Part shown: positions 1 through 4,911 of the stretch, in pieces
How positions within the stretch are numbered: the first letter of the stretch is position 1
How the letters are laid out: every line of letters begins with the position of its first letter
NCBI GenBank assembly: GCA_013153335.1
Contig: JAADEP010000119.1
Span: forward strand, 1-10,115
From: Chloroflexota bacterium
GTDB taxonomy: Bacteria > Chloroflexota > Anaerolineae > Anaerolineales > DRMV01
DNA length: 10,115 nt
Direction: 5' to 3'
Program-made: the position numbers and the translations under genes
The notes under the pieces: generated by a model
Seen by the model: only the letters and a program-made list of their open reading frames with translations
Database searches by the model: none
Told to the model about the DNA's origin: nothing

Positions 1-622
1 CTCGCCGGGCACCGACCACGTCCGCGTAAAAATTATCGCCTACATACACGACCTCGTGCGGTTCGAAGCCCCAGGCGCGTACCGCGGCTTGGAATACTCG
101 CGGATCGGGTTTGAAAGCCTGTAGCTCACCCGCGGCCCAAACCGCGTCGAAGCACGGAGCCAGGCCCAAACGAGCCAGGTACTCGGGGTCAGGCGCGTGC
201 CGCCGGTTGGTCAGCACGGCCAGGCGATAGCCCATCGCGCGCAGGCGGCGCAGCGTAGGCAGCGCGTCGGGCAGGGCGCGGTCCTCGGCTTGGTCCACCT
301 GCTCCGCGAGCGCCCGGCTCACCGCGGGGGCCAACGCGGCAGCCTGAGCCGGGCTCAGGCCCAGCCGCTCCAGTTTGTGCGCGTGGTATATCGTCCAAAA
401 CGCCTCGGTGGGATGGCCATCCTCGCCTCGGTATTGGCTCAGCAATTGGCGCAGCTCATCAGAGGCCGCCCAAAACGCGTGGGCCCAACGCCACACCGCG
501 CGTTCAGCTTGAGGCGAAACGCGGATGCGATACGTCTGCAGCACCTCGCGATAGACCTGAGGCAGGGCAGGTTCAAATTCGCGCAGCGTGCCATCGAGGT
601 CAAAAAGCACAGCTCGAAACAT
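1..622 (-). CDS. HAD-family hydrolase (phosphoglycolate phosphatase-like), C-terminus cut by window edge
   Basis: Partial gene of 207 visible residues, running off the left edge. All four HAD motifs are visible: motif I FDLDGT with D8 (nucleophile) and D10, motif II LTN with T138, motif III with K171 in the FKPDP stretch, and motif IV GDNFYAD with D196 and D201. The insert between motifs I and II (about residues 15-115) is mostly helical in character, as in cap type C1 phosphatases of the Gph/YjjG kind. Family members are often 220-240 residues, so only a short C-terminal piece should be missing. The family dephosphorylates small phosphorylated metabolites in the cytoplasm; the substrate cannot be read from sequence. 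The ATG at 620-622 is preceded by GGAGGT (634-639) with an 11-base spacer, and the DLDGT motif lies right after it, which fixes the start. It is divergent from the transferase gene at 785. A pyrophosphatase or nucleotidase role is equally possible. Confidence 0.9.
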   Translation of the reverse strand, partial: MFRAVLFDLDGTLREFEPALPQVYREVLQTYRIRVSPQAERAVWRWAHAFWAASDELRQLLSQYRGEDGHPTEAFWTIYHAHKLERLGLSPAQAAALAPAVSRALAEQVDQAEDRALPDALPTLRRLRAMGYRLAVLTNRRHAPDPEYLARLGLAPCFDAVWAAGELQAFKPDPRVFQAAVRAWGFEPHEVVYVGDNFYADVVGARR

Positions 623-658
623 GCGCGACACCAACCTCCGAACCCAAAGGTGGAACCT

Positions 659-677
659 GTCATTTAGTATACATGAC
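659..677. promoter_or_regulatory. AT-rich imperfect palindrome, operator candidate
   Basis: The 19 bases GTCATtTAgtaTAcATGAC form an imperfect palindrome centred on 668, with seven of nine base pairs matching and perfect GTCAT/ATGAC outer arms. It lies in the 162-base gap between two divergent genes and covers the TATACT box at 666-671, so a bound repressor could block initiation toward the HAD gene. No regulator gene is in the window and I did not see a second copy. The symmetry is directly visible; regulatory function is inferred. Confidence 0.4.
666..671 (-). promoter_or_regulatory. Possible -10 box (TATACT) for the HAD gene
   Basis: Read on the minus strand the bases spell TATACT, one mismatch from the sigma-70 consensus, in an AT-rich island inside GC-rich DNA. 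Initiation would fall near 659 and leave a leader of roughly 37 bases before the ATG at 622. I do not see a convincing -35 element at normal spacing. The box is embedded in the palindrome at 659-677. This is an inference from a short motif. Confidence 0.35.
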
Positions 678-711
678 CTCGCCCGAACCAGACCGCACCG
701 AGCACGGCCCA

Positions 712-737
712 GGCCGGAAAACCGAGCGAGTCCGGCC
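712..737. repeat. Inverted repeat / hairpin upstream of the transferase gene
   Basis: A perfect 7-base inverted repeat (ggccgga at 712-718, tccggcc at 731-737) encloses a 12-base loop. It ends 47 bases before the ATG at 785. It has no following T run, so it does not look like an intrinsic terminator. It may be a leader hairpin or a protein site, or chance in GC-rich DNA. Confidence 0.3.
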
Positions 738-784
738 CGGCGTACTCTCCCATAGCAGGCAAACGGGATAGCATTGAGAGGACC

Positions 785-2596
785 ATGGCCATCCATCGAG
801 GACTAAGCTTACCCGTACCTCGCCCGTTGCGCTGGCGAATACGGCTGACGCGCCATGTATCCCCAGCATGGCGCTTCGCGTTTCTCGCGCTCGTGTTCAA
901 CGCACTGCTCTTCGCGCCCTTTGTGATCTTAGACCAAACCGAAGGGCGCTGGCTCCCGGGCTGGCCAGACGGCGTGGGCCCGACCTGGCGTTGGTGGCTG
1001 ATCGCCCGCCCGACCTTCGACGTGGCCCGCTGGCACATCGAATGGGCGTTCCTGCTCGCGCTTATCTTGGCCCTAGGGGGCCGCATGCGTCGGTTCGGTC
1101 CGGGCCTCGCGACCGGGCTTTACACCTTGCTCCTCGGCTATCAAATTTACGAATCCGTGGACGTGGTGCTCTACCACCGCCAGCCCAACTGGTACAACGA
1201 TTGGCCGTTTCTGCGAGATGGCGCTTCTTTTTTGCTGGATGGCCTGCAAATCGCGCGGTGGCAACTCGCGCTGGCTGGCGCAGGGGTGCTCTTGGGCCTC
1301 GTTGCCGTCTATCGAGGGATGGCCGCGCTGTGGGACGCCGCAAGGGCTTTAGGCCGGCGCCGTTGGCTCGGCGTGCTTTTGCTGCTCGCGGTCAACGGCT
1401 TTTATCTCAAACGCAGCAATTTGTTCCTCCTGGCCGACCCTCAAGCCGTGGCGCAGAGCGTGTTCGCGAAATGGGAACTCAATGACCGCCGCGCCAAAGC
1501 GTCTCAAAGCGCGACCGCGCGCTGGGATGACCTCGACCCATGGGCGTATTACGACTACGAGGCACACACCCTGGCGCACAAGCCCGACGTGATTTTCCTC
1601 GCGCTCGAGTCCTATGGAAGCATTCTGTATCGCACGCCTGCGCTGCGCGAACGCTACCGCGAGCTCATGGCGGCCTTCGAAGCCCGCCTGCAGGCCGGCG
1701 GCTGGCACGGCGTGACCGCGCTCAGCGAAGCGCCGGTGTGGGGCGGTGGCTCGTGGATGTCGTACACCACCTTGCTCTTCGGATTGCAGGTCAAAGAGCA
1801 ACCCCAATATCTGAAACTGCGAGAACGCTTTCAATTCGAGCCCTACCCGAATCTGGGGCGCTATTTTCAAAGCCAAGGGTATCGCTACCTGTGGGTTGTG
1901 CCCATTGCCCGCGAATTAGGACCTGAGATCGCGATTCGCATCGAGCGCTTCTATGGCGCGGACGAGTGGATCACCTTCCAAGACTTGAACTACCAGGGCC
2001 CGCTTTACGGGTGGGGTCCATCGCCGCCGGACCAATACACCCTGGGCTTTCTGCTCGATCAGTTCGCGCAGGAAGACGACGCGCGCCCGCGCTTCCTCTT
2101 TTACCTCACCCAAAACACCCACTACCCCTTCACGCCCCTGCCACCCCGAATGGAAGATTGGCGCGCGCTCAACGATCCCTCCCTGCCCCAGCCGCCCAAA
2201 CCACCGAAGAAGGTCGCGTATCAAGAGGCGATTCACGATTATTTGGACGCGCTCGCCTATAACCTGGACCTGCTCGCGGACTTCATCCTCAACTGGCCCC
2301 GCGAAGACGCGATCTTCATCCTGGTCGGCGATCACCAACCACCGGCCATCTCGGCCCGGCGACACGGCTACAGCACCCCCATCCACATTGTCAGCCGGGA
2401 CCCTGTCTTCCTCGCCCAATGGGAAGCTTCGGGGTTCGCTCGCGGCTTTTGGCTGTCAGACCCCACGCCCATCCTCAAGCATGAAGGCTTTTATTCGCTC
2501 TTCGTGCGGCAAATGGTGGCCCGTTACGGGCAAGACCCCGAACAACTTCCGACCTACTATCCCGACGGTCTCCCCGTGCCCACGGCCACGCCTTAA
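785..2596 (+). CDS. Membrane-anchored LTA synthase-like phosphoglycerol/phosphoethanolamine transferase (sulfatase fold)
   Basis: A 603-residue protein with about five hydrophobic helices in the first 207 residues (roughly 30-49, 82-98, 107-128, 160-178, 193-207). An extracytoplasmic alkaline phosphatase superfamily domain follows from about 267. Visible motifs are DVIFLALESYG with metal ligand candidate E275, GGGSWMSYTTLLFG (320-333), TQNTHYPF with H446, and VGDHQPP with metal ligands D516 and H517. The order and spacing match LTA synthase and MdoB-type transferases, which move a phospho-head group from a lipid to a surface acceptor. In LTA synthase the nucleophile is Thr in a GKT motif; here the equivalent may be S323 in GGS, or T328/T329. 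The CxPxR motif of true sulfatases is absent. The protein ends in a short PTATP tail. The start is the only ATG near the first helix; the upstream AGAGG (777-781) sits only three bases away, a weak ribosome site. Acceptor and donor are unknown. Confidence 0.82.
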   Translation: MAIHRGLSLPVPRPLRWRIRLTRHVSPAWRFAFLALVFNALLFAPFVILDQTEGRWLPGWPDGVGPTWRWWLIARPTFDVARWHIEWAFLLALILALGGRMRRFGPGLATGLYTLLLGYQIYESVDVVLYHRQPNWYNDWPFLRDGASFLLDGLQIARWQLALAGAGVLLGLVAVYRGMAALWDAARALGRRRWLGVLLLLAVNGFYLKRSNLFLLADPQAVAQSVFAKWELNDRRAKASQSATARWDDLDPWAYYDYEAHTLAHKPDVIFLALESYGSILYRTPALRERYRELMAAFEARLQAGGWHGVTALSEAPVWGGGSWMSYTTLLFGLQVKEQPQYLKLRERFQFEPYPNLGRYFQSQGYRYLWVVPIARELGPEIAIRIERFYGADEWITFQDLNYQGPLYGWGPSPPDQYTLGFLLDQFAQEDDARPRFLFYLTQNTHYPFTPLPPRMEDWRALNDPSLPQPPKPPKKVAYQEAIHDYLDALAYNLDLLADFILNWPREDAIFILVGDHQPPAISARRHGYSTPIHIVSRDPVFLAQWEASGFARGFWLSDPTPILKHEGFYSLFVRQMVARYGQDPEQLPTYYPDGLPVPTATP

Positions 2597-2599
2597 CTC

Positions 2600-3412
2600 T
2601 CACGCGTCCGGGACCCACATCCAACCCAACATATGCCACCGCGCGGCCAGCGCGTACACCACCGCGATGTAGACAAGCCAGATGAGCAAGAAACCCACAT
2701 CCCGCCCGCGAATCGGGAGCTGACGATAATACGTGCGCTCCGGGAACGCGCCAAAAGCCTTCGCGTCCATGGCGAGCGCGGTGCGCTCGGCCTTGCGCAA
2801 CGATGCGGCCAACAAAGGCGTCGCGTACCGACGCCAGCGCTCCACCAGGCCGCGCAGCCCGGGCCGCGCGGCCACCCCGCGCACCTGGTGCGCCAACTGC
2901 AAAAGCTGAAACTCCTGGCGCAAGCTGGGCAGGAACCGGTAGGCAACGAGCAGGCCGTACGCGAAGCGGTACGGCACGTGCAGATTTTGCGCCAGACTCA
3001 TCGCGAAGTCGGTCGGCGACGTGGTCGCGATGAACAAGAGCGAGGCGCTCATGAACACGATCATGCGCAACCCCACGGCTGAAGCCACGACCCATCCCTC
3101 ACGGCTCAAAGCCCAGGGGCCCCAAGACCAATAAATGTGCGGCTGGGGATAGCGGCTCAAATCCGTGTAGAGCGCGGTGAAGATGACCAGGGGCCAGGCC
3201 AGCGCGAGCATATACCCTGTCCAACGAAGCATGAGACGAAAGGGCAGACGACCGAACCACCACGCGGTCAGCCACAAGCCCAACGCGAGCAACCCGGGGA
3301 CAAAGGGATGGTAGACGAAAGTGGCGGCGAGGCCCACCGCGGTCATGGTGATCAACTTGATGGACGGATTCACCCGATGCAGCGGCGACGCATGGGCTTG
3401 GTACGTGAACAT
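2600..3412 (-). CDS. ecfT: Energy-coupling factor transporter transmembrane protein EcfT
   Basis: A 270-residue integral membrane protein of normal EcfT length. The N-terminus (SPLHRVNPSIKL, 9-20) is the family's entry motif. Several hydrophobic helices follow (about 20-50, 64-84, 107-130, 148-160, 239-257). The central stretch TSPTDFAMSL (131-140) and RFLPSLRQEF (159-168) are typical. The two coupling-helix signatures that contact the ATPases are present as AHQVRG (174-179) and AMDAKAFG (214-221); in the second the usual Arg is Lys (K218). EcfT links two ABC ATPases to a substrate-binding S component for vitamin or metal uptake; neither partner is in this window. The gene starts nine bases after the stop of the linker-protein gene, with no good Shine-Dalgarno sequence, so translational coupling is likely. 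Its stop is three bases from the stop of the convergent transferase gene. Substrate is unknown. Confidence 0.88.
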   Translation of the reverse strand: MFTYQAHASPLHRVNPSIKLITMTAVGLAATFVYHPFVPGLLALGLWLTAWWFGRLPFRLMLRWTGYMLALAWPLVIFTALYTDLSRYPQPHIYWSWGPWALSREGWVVASAVGLRMIVFMSASLLFIATTSPTDFAMSLAQNLHVPYRFAYGLLVAYRFLPSLRQEFQLLQLAHQVRGVAARPGLRGLVERWRRYATPLLAASLRKAERTALAMDAKAFGAFPERTYYRQLPIRGRDVGFLLIWLVYIAVVYALAARWHMLGWMWVPDA

Positions 3413-3421
3413 AAGGCCGTG

Positions 3422-4360
3422 CTACATCCGTGGGAATAAAGGTGCGATGGCCAGCCGAGCGACCGCGGCGCGCGGAAGGAACGCCCAACCCCAAGGGCCC
3501 TGAGCCTGCCGAAGCCCAAGCCCTGACGGGATCGGGCTTGAGGGCTCGGGAACGAACCCGTTCAATTCGTTCATCCGTTGCATGGTTTGCTGTGCGCGTT
3601 CATCCAAAAGTTGAGCCCATGCCCGGGTATCCGGTTTTGTCTCGGGCAGGTAATACACAGTGATGATGATTCCTATCTGGCCGCGCACCAAATAGAAGAC
3701 CTCAAAATGCACCGGGGTGTTTTCGTCTGGCAACTGAAAAGCGCCTTGAACCAACAAGCCTGCTTCGCCCAGGTCAAGGGTTTGGTATTGGAAGTCCAGA
3801 AGTTGCGTCCCGCCCTCTTGCATAGCCTCACGCTGAAACGTCACCAGGTCTTCCGGGGTAACCAGCAGGGCATACTTGAACGCCGAGGCCGACTCCGGCG
3901 GAAGCCAAAGGGAAACACCCATGATCACAACGCCTTGGATCGAATTCATAAAAGCGAAGTCCACCATGGCTTCGGGGCGTAGAAAGTCCGCCAATTCCTG
4001 CCAGTCGAATTGCATATCCTCAGGCAAATGGATATACCCCGGGGGCAGATCGGCCAACGTGAGCCGAACGCGCGCGATGGGATGGTTGGGCGTCGGGGTT
4101 CGCGCGCGCAGGGCCTGATATCGGTTCGGCGTAGGGGTTGGGGTCGGGCTCGGCGTCGCGGTCGGGGTTGGAGTGGACGTGGGTGTCGGGGTCGCGGTTG
4201 GCGTAGGCGTGGCTGTTGGGGTCGAAGTTGGTGTTGGCATCAAGTACTGCAAGCCCTGGTAGGTCCACACGCAATACGCGCTGCTGCAGGCCCACGTGGT
4301 GAGCATGAGCAAACTCAACAGCCAAACCCGCCGCCATGCAAATGCCCGTCGTGTGTTCAT
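3422..4360 (-). CDS. Signal-anchored protein with Pro-Thr linker and unrecognised extracellular domain
   Basis: A 312-residue protein of no family I recognise. A basic N-terminus (TRRAFAWRR) precedes a hydrophobic segment at about 12-32 that could be a signal anchor; TWAC resembles a lipobox only poorly. Residues 41-79 are a Pro-Thr linker with Ala/Ser variants, typical of exported Chloroflexota proteins. A folded alpha/beta-like domain spans about 97-268. It opens with RVRLTLADLPPGYIHLP and ends with a hydrophobic strand pair (IGIIITVYYLPETKP) and a helix. The last 40 or so residues look unlike the rest and are partly encoded by a structured repeat at 3499-3550, so the reading frame may have been extended. 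I chose the ATG at 4358-4360 because AGGAG (4367-4371) lies six bases upstream; an in-frame GTG at 4379-4381 would add seven residues. It sits 42 bases after the thioesterase gene and nine before ecfT, probably in one operon. Function unknown. Confidence 0.72.
   Translation of the reverse strand: MNTRRAFAWRRVWLLSLLMLTTWACSSAYCVWTYQGLQYLMPTPTSTPTATPTPTATPTPTSTPTPTATPSPTPTPTPNRYQALRARTPTPNHPIARVRLTLADLPPGYIHLPEDMQFDWQELADFLRPEAMVDFAFMNSIQGVVIMGVSLWLPPESASAFKYALLVTPEDLVTFQREAMQEGGTQLLDFQYQTLDLGEAGLLVQGAFQLPDENTPVHFEVFYLVRGQIGIIITVYYLPETKPDTRAWAQLLDERAQQTMQRMNELNGFVPEPSSPIPSGLGLRQAQGPWGWAFLPRAAVARLAIAPLFPRM
3499..3550. repeat. Nested stem-loop, repeat-like element inside a coding region
   Basis: Two nested inverted repeats: outer arms at 3499-3506 and 3543-3550 (eight pairs, one a G-T wobble), and perfect inner arms caagccc (3517-3523) and gggcttg (3534-3540) around a 10-base loop. 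The left part (3499-3516) resembles, from memory, the short CCTGAGCCTGTCGAAGG-type sequences dispersed in many bacterial genomes. It lies in the last 45 codons of the linker-protein gene, just upstream of ecfT in transcription order, so it could also affect mRNA stability. Copy number cannot be judged from one window. Confidence 0.45.
4124..4240 (-). repeat. Low-complexity tract encoding a Pro-Thr linker
   Basis: A degenerate six-base repeat that encodes about 39 residues of alternating Pro and Thr with Ala and Ser variants, between the membrane segment and the folded domain of the linker protein. The plus strand is very G-rich. It is a protein linker, not a CRISPR or noncoding satellite, because the reading frame stays open and the codons vary at third positions. 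Confidence 0.85.
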
Positions 4361-4366
4361 CCCCAT

Positions 4367-4371
4367 CTCCT
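4367..4371 (-). promoter_or_regulatory. Shine-Dalgarno AGGAG that selects the ATG at 4360
   Basis: The minus strand reads AGGAG-ATGGGG-ATG. The six-base spacer is near optimal for the ATG at 4358-4360, and the motif lies inside the coding sequence that would result from the upstream GTG at 4381, so it argues for the shorter protein. Confidence 0.65.
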
Positions 4372-4402
4372 GCGCCGTCACCGCGCCCCAAGCACGTTCG
4401 GT

Positions 4403-4900
4403 TCAGGCCTCGGCGTTCCGCGCGGGGCAGGTGAGGTCTTCGCCGAACTGGGCCATGTCTTGCGTCAACGCCGACCGCCAGGTTTCGGGCAGGGGATGCG
4501 CGCGACCTTGCGCCGCATCCCAATACACCTGCACGCTGCGCGCCTGGGCGACGGTATGCCCTTCTTGGCCGTGGATGAGGCAATACCCAAACGTGAAAGA
4601 GCTGCGGCCAATGTGCACCGGTTTGAGCGCTACCACGAGCAGATCCCCTAAATGCGCCGGGCGCAAATAATCGATCTCAACCCGGGCTACGACAAACGCA
4701 AACCCGCGAGGATGCGCCACACCCAAACGTTGCCGCAGATAAGCAACCCGCCCCATCTCGAGGTACGACAAATATACCGCGTTGTTCGCGTGCCCCAACG
4801 TGTCCAAATCCCCATAGCGCACCTGAACCACGGTCCAAACCGGAAAGTGCGCTTGCACGCGGTCCTCAACGGGCAAAGGGCGCCACCAAGGTGTGGGCAT
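4403..4900 (-). CDS. Acyl-CoA thioesterase, hotdog fold (4-hydroxybenzoyl-CoA thioesterase / YbgC-FadM family)
   Basis: A 165-residue single hotdog domain. The signature VRYGDLDTLGHANNAVYLSYLEMGR (27-51) contains the catalytic Asp candidate D33 (second Asp of the DxD) and the GHANN turn. Residues 71-80 (VARVEIDYLRP) and 87-107 form the expected strands, with IDYLRPAHLGD corresponding to the conserved segment after the central helix. The family hydrolyses acyl- or aroyl-CoA thioesters in the cytoplasm; some members are thought to be linked to envelope lipid turnover. The ATG at 4898-4900 has GAGGAG (4908-4913) seven bases upstream, and this ribosome site overlaps the PBP stop codon at 4912-4914, so the two genes are probably translationally coupled. 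The last 20 residues are unlikely to be part of the fold. Chain-length specificity cannot be inferred. Confidence 0.88.
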   Translation of the reverse strand: MPTPWWRPLPVEDRVQAHFPVWTVVQVRYGDLDTLGHANNAVYLSYLEMGRVAYLRQRLGVAHPRGFAFVVARVEIDYLRPAHLGDLLVVALKPVHIGRSSFTFGYCLIHGQEGHTVAQARSVQVYWDAAQGRAHPLPETWRSALTQDMAQFGEDLTCPARNAEA

Positions 4901-4911
4901 ACGCGCGCTCC

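Noticed and set aside
664..1086. Minus-strand open frames between the HAD and transferase genes
   Set aside because: They overlap the transferase N-terminus, lack recognisable motifs and look like shadow frames.
2576..2592. CCGTG/CACGG mini-hairpin as a terminator of the transferase gene
   Set aside because: It lies before the stop codon, has a two-base loop and no T run.
785..2596. True sulfatase annotation for the transferase
   Set aside because: The CxPxR/SxPxR formylglycine motif is missing, while the membrane domain and LES, THYPF and GDH motifs fit the transferase branch.
3330..3480. Frameshift joining the linker protein to EcfT
   Set aside because: Both genes have a proper stop or start, and EcfT begins exactly at its family N-terminus.
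4124..4240. Tandem repeat resembling a satellite or CRISPR
   Set aside because: The repeats are six bases, degenerate at third positions, in frame and encode Pro-Thr; no spacers exist.
4361..4381. GTG start at 4381 for the linker protein
   Set aside because: The AGGAG site lies inside the added codons and is ideally spaced for the ATG at 4360.
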